A DNA stretch of 64,000 nt from Oceanococcus atlanticus (GTDB lineage Bacteria > Pseudomonadota > Gammaproteobacteria > Nevskiales > Oceanococcaceae), in assembly GCF_002088235.1 (NCBI RefSeq), contig NZ_AQQV01000002.1, forward strand, positions 795,327 through 859,326, in the 5' to 3' direction. The notes under the pieces are model-generated. The model saw only the letters and a program-made list of their open reading frames with translations, did not search any database and was not told the origin of the DNA. Of this stretch, positions 56,782-64,000 are shown in pieces (within the stretch, counting starts at the first letter, position 1; every line of letters begins with the position of its first letter). The translations under genes were made by a program, and so were the position numbers.

Positions 56782-58080
56782 ATGAGCCACTCCGACCAAC
56801 TCTTCGCCCGCGCCGCTGAACACATCCCTGGCGGCGTCAACTCGCCAGTTCGCGCCTTTGCCGGTGTCGGCGGTACGCCGCGCTTTATCCGCTCGGCCCA
56901 GGGTGCCTGGATCACCGATGAAGATGGCCAGCGCTACATCGACTACGTCGGCTCCTGGGGGCCGATGATCCTGGGACACCAGCACCCCAACGTTATCGCC
57001 GCACTGCAGGATCAGCTGACCCGTGGCGTCAGTTTTGGTGCGCCCACGGCCGGTGAGATCGAAATGGCTGAACTGGTGTGCGAGCTGTTGCCCGCCATGG
57101 ACAGCGTGCGCATGGTCAACTCCGGCACCGAAGCCACCATGACGGCACTGCGTCTGGCGCGCGGCATCACCGGACGCGACGCCATCGTCAAGTTCGCTGG
57201 TTGTTATCACGGCCATGCCGACAGCCTGCTGGTCAATGCCGGGTCCGGCGCACTGACGCTGGGCGTGCCCAGTTCGCCGGGCGTGCCCGCAGACCTGGCC
57301 CAGCACACCCTGACCCTGGATTACAACGACAGCGCCGCTGTCGAGGCCCTGTTCGCCGAGCGCGGTCAGGACATCGCCGCGATCATCGTCGAGCCGGTTG
57401 CCGGCAACATGAACTGCGTGCTGCCGCAGCCCGGCTTTTTGCAAACCCTGCGCAAGGTCTGCGATGACTCCGGTGCGCTGCTCATTTTTGATGAAGTGAT
57501 GACCGGTTTTCGGGTCGCGCTGGGCGGCGCGCAGGCGCACTTCGGGATCACCCCGGACCTGACCACGCTGGGCAAGATTATTGGTGGCGGGCTGCCGGTT
57601 GGCGCTCTGGGCGGCAAACGCGATTACATGAACGCGCTGGCGCCGGTGGGTTCGGTGTATCAGGCCGGCACCTTGTCCGGCAATCCGCTGGCCATGCAAG
57701 CCGGTCTGGCCACCCTGCACTATCTGCGTGAACATCAGCCGCATGCTGCACTGGCCGCCACCACCCAACGTCTGGTGGAAGGCATCGCTGCAGCGGCGGA
57801 AAAAACCGGCCTGAACTGTCCGGCGGTCAATGTTGGCGGGATGTTCGGGGTGTATCCCGGCCATGTCTCGGCTCCGACCAATCTGGACGAGGTCAAACGT
57901 GGCGACGTGGCGCTGTACCAGCGTTTCTTTCACGCCATGCTGGATCGCGGGGTGTACCTGGCACCATCGGCCTTCGAGGCCGGCTTTGTCTCGCTGGCGC
58001 ACACGGACGCCGACATCGACGCCACGCTGGCTGCAGCAGCCGAAAGCTTCATGGCAATTCAGGCGTCATCCCCGGCATGA
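56782..58080 (+). CDS. hemL: Glutamate-1-semialdehyde 2,1-aminomutase
   Basis: This 432-residue PLP enzyme makes 5-aminolevulinate for heme. It has [46 protein letters not shown] and the PLP lysine Lys265 in TLGKIIGGG, the same number as in E. coli. The ATG at 56782 gives the usual length. Its stop overlaps the start of the DedA-like gene (ATGA). Confidence 0.97.
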   Translation: MSHSDQLFARAAEHIPGGVNSPVRAFAGVGGTPRFIRSAQGAWITDEDGQRYIDYVGSWGPMILGHQHPNVIAALQDQLTRGVSFGAPTAGEIEMAELVCELLPAMDSVRMVNSGTEATMTALRLARGITGRDAIVKFAGCYHGHADSLLVNAGSGALTLGVPSSPGVPADLAQHTLTLDYNDSAAVEALFAERGQDIAAIIVEPVAGNMNCVLPQPGFLQTLRKVCDDSGALLIFDEVMTGFRVALGGAQAHFGITPDLTTLGKIIGGGLPVGALGGKRDYMNALAPVGSVYQAGTLSGNPLAMQAGLATLHYLREHQPHAALAATTQRLVEGIAAAAEKTGLNCPAVNVGGMFGVYPGHVSAPTNLDEVKRGDVALYQRFFHAMLDRGVYLAPSAFEAGFVSLAHTDADIDATLAAAAESFMAIQASSPA

Positions 58081-59981
58081 ACCTGGAGGCGGCGCTTGAG
58101 GGCCCGCCATGGCTGATCTCAGCCCTGGGCTGGATTCAGGCACATCCGATCGAAGCCGCTCTGATCCTGGCGCTGGCGGCCGCTGTGGAAGGCTTGTTCC
58201 TGATCGGCATGCTGATCCCTGGCTCGCTGCTGATGTTCTCGGCCGGCGCCATTGCCGTCGCCGGCGAGATACCGCTGACCCCGGTCATGCTGGTTGCCGC
58301 CCTGGGCGCCTGGCTGGGTGATTGCTTCAGCTTTTATCTGGGCTGGCGCTATCGCCATCATCTGCCGGCCATTGCCGCCCGCTTGCGCGCCCCCGGCGCG
58401 ATCGCCCGGGGCGAGCAATTCTTCGCCCGACACGGCGGGAAGAGCATCGTACTGGGGCGTTTGATCGGCCCTTTGCGCCCGTTGGTTCCGGCCATTGCCG
58501 GAGCCTCGGCCATGCGCCCCAGTCACTTCATGGCGATCGACCTGATCGCCGCACTGCTGTGGGCACCCGCTTACGCTCTGCCCGGTGTTTTGGTGGGCGC
58601 GACGATCAGTCTGGCCGCCGAGGTGACCACTCGTCTGGGTCTACTGGCCGCTCTCATCTTCGGCTTGATCTGGCTGGTGTGGTGGCTGGTGACCCACATG
58701 GTGCGCCTGTTCCAGAATCATGCCGAGCCGTGGCTGTTGCAGGCCATGGACTGGTCACACAAACACCGTCGCCTGCAACGCCTGGGGCCGGCGCTGGCCG
58801 ATCCAGCACAGCCGGAAACCCCGGTGCTGCTGATCAGCCTGGCCGTACTGGGTAGCCTGACCTGGCTAAGCGGCGCCGTATGGTGGGGCGGGCTGGCCCA
58901 TCCCGCACCGCCACTGGTTGACGATCTGGCGTATGACACACTCGCCGCGCTGCTGACCAGTTCGGTTCATCCTCTCGCCATCCATCTCAATGCCATCGCC
59001 AGCCAGCAAGTCACCTTGCTGGTCGGCGTTGGCATGCTGCTGCTGTTCGCCAGCCAGCGACAGGCCCGGCTTGCCGCGCACTGGTCTGCCGGTTTGCTTG
59101 GCGGCGGCCTGCTCGGATTGGCCTTGCCCGGCAGCGCCGGGCAACTGATCGGACCAGATACCTTGCTGAGTCCACCCACGCTGACGGCGGCAAGCCTGAG
59201 CGTATGGTTCAGTCTGGCCGGCTTGCTCACCACACGGCGTGGTTCCGGCGTCCGTATCAGCCTGTACCTCGCGGTCGGCTTCATCTGTGGCTTGATGCTT
59301 CTGGCGCGCCTGATGCTAGGACAGATCAGTTTCAGTCAATCCCTGCTCAGCGTTTTGATGTGTTTGTCCTGGGCCAGCCTGCTAACCCTGGGCTACCGTC
59401 GCCACCTGCGTGGCTCACGACCACCACCATTGAGCCCCACATTAGCCCTGGCCAGCCTGCTGTTGGTTGTTGGCGTCATTCTGGTACGTCCGCCCGCAGG
59501 CATGCCGCCGCATCTGAGCTGGGATGACCCAGAGCGCTCGCCAAGCCGCATCAATCTGATGTGGCAAGGTCCTTTGCCGCAGATTCGAGAAAGCCTGAGC
59601 ACCAATGGCTGGAACGCTGAAGTCACCACACCCGCAAAGCTTTATATCAATTGGCTGCTGCCCGATTCCGCCACACGTCCGCCGGCGCCGCAATGGCTGG
59701 CAGGCCAGCGCCCTGCCCTGCGCTACATCCGCCAACTCGATAGCGGTGAGACGCTGATTGTGCGTCTTTGGCCAGATGGGGAGGACCGCTGGCTCGGCCA
59801 AGTGGGCCAGCTTTCGATGCGCCACTGGGCCGGCTTACTACACGTGCCAGTCACCGACCAGGAACCTCAAGCGGCGGCCTGGCTGGCGCAAAATCTAGCT
59901 GCTGAGTGGCGCGTCCACACCACGCAACGTCAGGTTCCGTTGTACCGACTCCAACCGCGCGCTGGCGAAAAGCTGAAATAG
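58077..59981 (+). CDS. DedA-PAP2-like-LssY fusion membrane protein with degenerate phosphatase site
   Basis: This 634-residue multi-pass protein has a DedA/VTT-like domain at about 20-215 ([51 protein letters not shown]). A second membrane block at about 245-465 aligns with PAP2 phosphatases but has lost the catalytic set: SFPSGHTAAS-like sequence reads SPPTLTAAS, and the later SRxxxxxHxxxD region lacks the His. The C-terminal 140 residues resemble the LssY domain. DedA proteins are lipid carriers (undecaprenyl phosphate or phospholipids). It overlaps hemL by four bases. Confidence 0.78.
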   Translation: MNLEAALEGPPWLISALGWIQAHPIEAALILALAAAVEGLFLIGMLIPGSLLMFSAGAIAVAGEIPLTPVMLVAALGAWLGDCFSFYLGWRYRHHLPAIAARLRAPGAIARGEQFFARHGGKSIVLGRLIGPLRPLVPAIAGASAMRPSHFMAIDLIAALLWAPAYALPGVLVGATISLAAEVTTRLGLLAALIFGLIWLVWWLVTHMVRLFQNHAEPWLLQAMDWSHKHRRLQRLGPALADPAQPETPVLLISLAVLGSLTWLSGAVWWGGLAHPAPPLVDDLAYDTLAALLTSSVHPLAIHLNAIASQQVTLLVGVGMLLLFASQRQARLAAHWSAGLLGGGLLGLALPGSAGQLIGPDTLLSPPTLTAASLSVWFSLAGLLTTRRGSGVRISLYLAVGFICGLMLLARLMLGQISFSQSLLSVLMCLSWASLLTLGYRRHLRGSRPPPLSPTLALASLLLVVGVILVRPPAGMPPHLSWDDPERSPSRINLMWQGPLPQIRESLSTNGWNAEVTTPAKLYINWLLPDSATRPPAPQWLAGQRPALRYIRQLDSGETLIVRLWPDGEDRWLGQVGQLSMRHWAGLLHVPVTDQEPQAAAWLAQNLAAEWRVHTTQRQVPLYRLQPRAGEKLK

Positions 59982-60027
59982 CCGCACACAGTGCGTAAAC
60001 TGCCCGCTTTTCCGCCACAACATAAGC

Positions 60028-60972
60028 ATGAGCGCGCAAGGGACTTCAACCGGCTTTATTGGCCGCATGCGGGCGCAGATCAACCGGGGTGATTCCTGGC
60101 TGACCTACGATCTGGCCAACCTGCTGCCGGGCGAAAAAATCGACGAAGACGCCCTCGAAGATTTCGAGGACCTTCTGATCCAGGCGGATCTGGGCATCGA
60201 GGCTGCTAGTGAGGTCTGCGAGAAACTCCGTGGCGGGATCAACAGTGGCCGCATCAAGCGCCCGGATCAGCTGCGCAAGGCGCTGCATGCCAGTCTGGTT
60301 GAACTGCTTTCGCCCAGCAGCATCCCTCTGGAGATTCCCGAATTCATTCGCCCCTTCGTGATCATGGCGGTGGGCGTCAACGGGGTGGGTAAGACCACGA
60401 CCATGGGCAAGATTGGCGCGCGCCTGAAACAACAGGGCTTGTCGGTCATGTTTGCAGCTGGCGACACCTACCGTGCCGGTGCCGTGGCGCAACTCGAAAC
60501 CTGGGCCGAGAAAGTCGATATTCCCATCGTCGGACAAGGCCAAAACGCCGATCCGGCTTCGGTTATTTTCGACGCATACAGTGCCGCCAAGGCCCGCAAC
60601 GTCGACGTACTGATCGCCGACACAGCCGGCCGCCTGCACACCCAGGGCGGGCTGATGGAGGAGTTGCGCAAGATCAAGCGCGTGATGCAGAAGCACGACC
60701 AGTTCGCGCCGCATGAGTTGATGATCGTGGTTGATGCCACCGCCGGTCACAATGCGCTCAAACAAGCTCTGGAATTCCATGAGGCCGTCGGCCTGACCGG
60801 CATCACCCTGACCAAGCTGGACGGTACCGCCAAGGGTGGCGCCATCTTCGCCATCGCCAAACGCCTGGCTCTGCCCATCCGCTTCGTCGGTGTGGGCGAA
60901 CAAGCCGAAGATCTGGGTGTGTTTGACGCCAACGAATTCGTCAGCGCGCTGCTCGGCGACACGGGCGACTGA
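60028..60972 (+). CDS. ftsY: FtsY, signal recognition particle receptor
   Basis: This 314-residue GTPase docks ribosome-SRP complexes at the inner membrane. The NG domain has the P-loop [10 protein letters not shown] near 115, DTYRAGA, the DTAGR switch near 197 and [10 protein letters not shown]. The long acidic N-terminal A domain of E. coli FtsY is absent; only about 30 residues precede the N domain, including FIGRMRAQI, which may be a membrane-binding helix. It starts the conserved ftsY-ftsE-ftsX block, with two bases before ftsE. Confidence 0.96.
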   Translation: MSAQGTSTGFIGRMRAQINRGDSWLTYDLANLLPGEKIDEDALEDFEDLLIQADLGIEAASEVCEKLRGGINSGRIKRPDQLRKALHASLVELLSPSSIPLEIPEFIRPFVIMAVGVNGVGKTTTMGKIGARLKQQGLSVMFAAGDTYRAGAVAQLETWAEKVDIPIVGQGQNADPASVIFDAYSAAKARNVDVLIADTAGRLHTQGGLMEELRKIKRVMQKHDQFAPHELMIVVDATAGHNALKQALEFHEAVGLTGITLTKLDGTAKGGAIFAIAKRLALPIRFVGVGEQAEDLGVFDANEFVSALLGDTGD

Positions 60973-60974
60973 AC

Positions 60975-61634
60975 ATGCTGGAACTGCAGGGCGTCAGCAA
61001 ACAGTACCCCGACGGTCAGGTCGCGTTGGACAGCATCGACCTGAGTCTGGGCGAGGGCGAGATGGCTTTTCTGACCGGGCACTCCGGCGCGGGCAAAAGC
61101 ACCCTGCTGAAACTGATCGCCCTGATCGAGCGTCCCAGCCAGGGACGCATCATCGTCAACGGCACCGACATCGGGCGTCTGCCGCGCGGCCACATCCCCT
61201 ACTACCGTCAGAACATCGGCCTGATTTTTCAGAACGTGCAGCTGCTGCACGATCGCAGCGTGTTCGATAACGTGGCCCTGCCCTTGCTGATTCAGGGTTT
61301 CAGCCCGCGCGATCTGGGCAACCGGGTGCGTGCGGCGCTCGACACCGTCGGTCTGCTGGGCATGGAAGGCAAGGCCCCGGTGCAACTGTCCGGCGGTGAA
61401 CAGCAACGTGTCGGTATCGCCCGCGCCCTGGTGGTGCGCCCGCGTCTGATTCTGGCGGATGAGCCGACCGGAAATCTGGACCCCGAGCTGTCCGAAGACA
61501 TCATGGGCCTGTTCGGGCGCTTCAATGAACTTGGGGTCAGCCTGATGATCGCAACCCACGACATCGACCTGATCACCCGTCTCAACAAACGCCGCATCGT
61601 GCTGTCACGTGGTCTGCTTGAGGCCTCCGCATGA
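60975..61634 (+). CDS. ftsE: FtsE, cell division ABC transporter ATPase
   Basis: This 219-residue ABC ATPase has Walker [10 protein letters not shown] at 35-43, signature [15 protein letters not shown] and Walker [13 protein letters not shown]. FtsEX controls peptidoglycan hydrolases at the septum rather than transport. It overlaps ftsX by four bases. Confidence 0.96.
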   Translation: MLELQGVSKQYPDGQVALDSIDLSLGEGEMAFLTGHSGAGKSTLLKLIALIERPSQGRIIVNGTDIGRLPRGHIPYYRQNIGLIFQNVQLLHDRSVFDNVALPLLIQGFSPRDLGNRVRAALDTVGLLGMEGKAPVQLSGGEQQRVGIARALVVRPRLILADEPTGNLDPELSEDIMGLFGRFNELGVSLMIATHDIDLITRLNKRRIVLSRGLLEASA

Positions 61635-62566
61635 ACACCGGACAAACCCTGAGTTTCAGTGGCTGGCTGCAGGCCCATGCACACGTCGCCAGAGACAGCC
61701 TGGCGCGGCTGCGGGTGAATGGTCTGTCCAGCCTGCTGACCATCCTCATGATGGGGTGTGCCTTGTCGCTGCCCACCACCTTGTGGGTGCTCACCCAGAA
61801 CGCCACGCTGGCCAGCCATGACTGGCAGCGCCAGTTCAGCCTGACGCTGTACCTTAGCCAGCGCATCAATGAACGGCAGGGGCAGCAGCTGCTGGCCGAA
61901 CTCAAACGCGACCCGCTTGTCGAGCGCGGCGAGTACCTGTCGCCCAAGGCAACCCTGGCCGAATTTCGTGACTATTCCGGCTTCGGCCGTGCGCTGGATC
62001 TGCTTGAAGACAATCCGCTGCCAGCGGTCATCGTGCTGTGGCCCAAGCCCGGCACGGACGCAGCGCAACTGGATGCGTTTCTGGCCAAGCAGCATGCGCG
62101 CACCGAAATTGATCTGGCCCAGGCCGACTCGGACTGGCTGGAACGTCTGTCCGCCCTGCTCGAATTTGGCACCCGACTGGTCCAGATCATGGGTTTGATG
62201 CTGGGGCTGACAGTCATCCTGGTGGTGGCGAACACGATTCGCCTGAACATCGAAAGCCGACGCGAAGAGATCGTGGTGATGAAACTGATCGGCGCACCGG
62301 ATGGTTTCATTCAACGTCCCTTCCTGTACTCCGGCACCCTGTACGGCTTACTCAGTGGTGTGATTGCCTGTCTCGGCGTTGCCCTGACACTGAACGCGCT
62401 GACCCCGCATCTGGACGCACTAGCCGCAAGCTATGGGCGGGCCATGGATCTGCAGGGCCTGGCTCTGGGTGACGGGATAAAACTGGTTGGTCTGGCCGCG
62501 CTGATGGGCTGGGTTGGTGCCTGGCAAAGCGTGTGGCGCAACCTGCGCCACATCGAGCCCGAGTAA
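61631..62566 (+). CDS. ftsX: FtsX, cell division ABC transporter permease
   Basis: This 311-residue protein has a first membrane segment near 35-58, a periplasmic domain (about 60-185) and three further segments near 190-215, 235-262 and 280-300. [23 protein letters not shown] is the hallmark FtsX-family loop after the second segment. It relays ATP hydrolysis by FtsE to amidase activation. Confidence 0.95.
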   Translation: MNTGQTLSFSGWLQAHAHVARDSLARLRVNGLSSLLTILMMGCALSLPTTLWVLTQNATLASHDWQRQFSLTLYLSQRINERQGQQLLAELKRDPLVERGEYLSPKATLAEFRDYSGFGRALDLLEDNPLPAVIVLWPKPGTDAAQLDAFLAKQHARTEIDLAQADSDWLERLSALLEFGTRLVQIMGLMLGLTVILVVANTIRLNIESRREEIVVMKLIGAPDGFIQRPFLYSGTLYGLLSGVIACLGVALTLNALTPHLDALAASYGRAMDLQGLALGDGIKLVGLAALMGWVGAWQSVWRNLRHIEPE

Positions 62567-62673
62567 GCCTGACAGTCCATGTTGTGCAAGGTTTTGAAAC
62601 AGCCTCTGGCAAATTGGCAAAGTCGCGGTTATGCGGGAACTTATGCCGGCCCTGCATCTCTAAGCTTTCAGAC

Positions 62674-62700
62674 TTAGCACTCATATGGTGTGAGTGCTAA
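62674..62700. promoter_or_regulatory. Perfect CIRCE element (HrcA operator) upstream of rpoH
   Basis: TTAGCACTC (62674-62682), a 9-base spacer and GAGTGCTAA (62692-62700) match the CIRCE consensus exactly. CIRCE is the binding site of the heat-shock repressor HrcA. It ends 36 bases before the rpoH start codon and lies in the promoter or leader. No hrcA is in the window. Confidence 0.93.
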
Positions 62701-62736
62701 ACTGAGTGTGGAAGGCTCCACCAAGGGAGATAGTCA

Positions 62737-63609
62737 ATGTCGAATGCACTGACCTTGAAACAAGACACTATGCAGCTTGTCCCGCTGACAGGCAGCCTCG
62801 ATGCGTACATCGCATCGGTCAATCGCATTCCTGTGCTTGAAGCCGGCGAAGAACGCCAGCTCGCAGAGAAATTGCGCGACGAAGAAGACCTGGGCGCGGC
62901 CCAGCAGTTGATCATGTCCAACCTGCGTCATGTGGTACACATTGCGCGCGGGTACATGGGCTACGGTTTGCCGCTGGCTGACCTGATTCAGGAAGGCAAT
63001 GTCGGCCTCATGAAGGCGGTCAAGCGGTTTGACCCGGAAGTGGGCGTGCGCCTGATTTCCTTCGCCGTGCACTGGATCAAGGCCGAGATTCACGAGTTCA
63101 TCCTCAAGAACTGGCGTATCGTCAAAGTCGCCACGACCAAGTCGCAGCGTAAATTGTTCTTCAATCTGCGCAGCAAGAAAAAACGCCTGGGCTGGATGAA
63201 CCAGGAAGAAGTCAACGCGGTCGCACGGGACCTGAACGTCAAGCCGGAAACCGTGCTGCAGATGGAACGCCGTTTATCCGGCCAGGACATCGACTTCTCC
63301 AGCACCGGCAGCTCGGACGATGACGACGGCTACTACGCGCCGGAAGAGTACCTGGCCAGCGATCAGGCCAACCCTGCTGAGCAACTGGAAGAAGCCGACT
63401 GGCATGACCGCCAGTTCAGCATTATCCAATCCACGCTCAATACTCTGGACGAGCGTAGCCGCGACATCCTGCAACAACGCTGGATGCAAGAGGATGGCCA
63501 GAAAACCGGCCTTCAGGAACTGGCCGATGTTTACGGGGTATCTGCCGAACGCATTCGGCAGATCGAGGCCGCCGCGCTGAAAAAACTGCGTAAAGCCATC
63601 GAAGCCTGA
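62737..63609 (+). CDS. rpoH: RpoH, heat-shock sigma factor (sigma-32)
   Basis: This 290-residue sigma-70-family factor has region 2 motifs (NLRHVVHIARGYMGYGLPL, DLIQEGNVGLMKAVKRFDP) and the RpoH box QRKLFFNLR near 140, which is specific for sigma-32. The C-terminal region 4 has ELADVYGVSAERIRQIE. A strong AAGGGAG ribosome binding site precedes the ATG. It directs heat-shock transcription. A perfect CIRCE element lies immediately upstream, and a terminator follows. Confidence 0.97.
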   Translation: MSNALTLKQDTMQLVPLTGSLDAYIASVNRIPVLEAGEERQLAEKLRDEEDLGAAQQLIMSNLRHVVHIARGYMGYGLPLADLIQEGNVGLMKAVKRFDPEVGVRLISFAVHWIKAEIHEFILKNWRIVKVATTKSQRKLFFNLRSKKKRLGWMNQEEVNAVARDLNVKPETVLQMERRLSGQDIDFSSTGSSDDDDGYYAPEEYLASDQANPAEQLEEADWHDRQFSIIQSTLNTLDERSRDILQQRWMQEDGQKTGLQELADVYGVSAERIRQIEAAALKKLRKAIEA

Positions 63610-63614
63610 GATCG

Positions 63615-63651
63615 AAGCCAGCCCGGGTCAATGCACCCGGAACGCTGGCTT
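63615..63651 (+). terminator. Terminator after rpoH
   Basis: AAGCCAGC at the left and GCTGGCTT at the right form an outer stem, with an inner CGGGT/ACCCG stem. TCACTCTTTT follows. The T-run is imperfect, so strength is uncertain. Confidence 0.65.
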
Positions 63652-63947
63652 CACTCTTTTGGATCAGCAATCCTGACTTCAGGCCACGCTTCACCAAGCC
63701 TGACTGCATGTGCCTTCAAAGGCGCCTCGCTGCCCCATAGCGCGTGCGCCTCAAGATAAGTCAGGCCTCTCAGCGGGCCGCCTCTCAAGCAGCGCCCTCG
63801 CGACGCTTCAGCACCTAGCGATCTGAGTTCACTGATTCCCCGCTCAACGTCACACCTCAAGCGTGTATAACGGGCCTTAAGCCTAACCATCTCCCGGGCT
63901 CGCTGACGCTGCGATCCCGAGACTTTCACTGAGCCGGGCGCAGGCAT
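63651..63947 (-). CDS. Doubtful small ORF, 98 residues, unknown function
   Basis: The protein would be basic (RQRAREMVRLKARYTRLR) and matches nothing I know. It uses rare codons (AGG, AGA, TTA) more than its neighbours. Its start sits directly on the T-run of a terminator hairpin, there is no ribosome binding site, and its stop overlaps the rpoH terminator. It may be a spurious frame or a horizontally acquired fragment. Confidence 0.25.
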   Translation of the reverse strand: MPAPGSVKVSGSQRQRAREMVRLKARYTRLRCDVERGISELRSLGAEASRGRCLRGGPLRGLTYLEAHALWGSEAPLKAHAVRLGEAWPEVRIADPKE

Positions 63948-63953
63948 AAAAAA

Positions 63954-63979
63954 CCCCGGACCTGAAAACAGGACCGGGG
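63954..63979 (-). terminator. Rho-independent terminator for a leftward gene beyond the window
   Basis: CCCCGGACCT and AGGACCGGGG form a 10-bp stem with one mismatch and a 6-base loop. On the minus strand GGGG is followed by TTTTTTATG. It probably ends a gene to the right of 64000. Confidence 0.8.
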
Positions 63980-64000
63980 TCGGTGTTAAAGCCTGGCGAT

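Larger units (their letters stand above)
63610..64000. other. Right-end region with two terminators and a doubtful ORF
   Basis: This 391-base stretch holds the rpoH terminator, a leftward terminator at 63954-63979 and a leftward ORF at 63651-63947. I see no RNA gene. Confidence 0.5.

Noticed and set aside
1..64000. tRNA or rRNA genes, insertion sequences, prophage genes
   Set aside because: None was seen: gaps are short and without cloverleaf-like sequence, and no transposase, integrase or phage protein is encoded.

Overview
The window is about 64 kb of gene-dense, GC-rich chromosome from a gammaproteobacterium. Gene orders are Pseudomonas-like: gshB / pilG-pilI-chpA; yqgE-ruvX-pyrB-pyrC'; divergent pilT / yggS; amgK-murU divergent from lptD-surA-pdxA-rsmA; ftsY-ftsE-ftsX-rpoH. 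A wax ester synthase/DGAT, an acyl-CoA thioesterase and a PKS-type lipid locus suggest a lipid-storing marine or hydrocarbon-associated lineage, possibly Nevskiales/Salinisphaerales. That placement is inference from gene content. I saw no rRNA or tRNA genes, CRISPR arrays, insertion sequences or prophage genes.

Layout. (1) 1-6833: an accessory locus. The N-terminal end of a leftward protein with a nitronate-monooxygenase-like domain (probably a large polyketide/PUFA-type synthase) runs off the edge. Divergent from it are a fused M50-like/HlyD-like membrane protein, a propeller-like protein of unknown function and a degenerate sulfotransferase. A short-chain dehydrogenase converges on these. 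(2) 6939-15365: a repeat-rich lipoprotein, then the leftward chemosensory operon pilG-pilI-chpA-chpC for type IV pili. (3) 15562-24221: a tightly packed rightward operon gshB-apbE-NusG_II-Gx transporter-yqgE-ruvX-pyrB-pyrC'-pilH-pilJ, closed by a bidirectional terminator. The Pil-Chp pathway is therefore split between two divergent operons. (4) 24287-27596: three tandem PilT/PilU-family ATPases, leftward. (5) 27619-36855: yggS-rpiA, murU/amgK (cell-wall recycling) and lptD-surA-pdxA-rsmA (outer-membrane biogenesis), then tesB. (6) 37031-44302: a response regulator with a rhomboid protease, a patatin/SPOR pair, sufT, an old-yellow-enzyme homologue, apaG, a DUF1244 gene and a wax ester synthase. 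(7) 44338-54337: an M13 peptidase, an O-methyltransferase, an OmpA-like porin and an AddB/AddA-like recombination nuclease-helicase pair. (8) 54392-63609: an acyltransferase, a DnaA-box-like intergenic region, thiD-thiE-hemL, a DedA-PAP2-like-LssY membrane protein, ftsY-ftsE-ftsX and rpoH.

The most striking regulatory signal is a perfect CIRCE element (TTAGCACTC-N9-GAGTGCTAA) just upstream of rpoH. It suggests that the HrcA repressor controls synthesis of the heat-shock sigma factor. Other points of interest are the PKS-like/M50-HlyD locus, the pseudo-dihydroorotase, the PAP2-like domain that has lost its catalytic residues, and a DnaA-box cluster away from dnaA.
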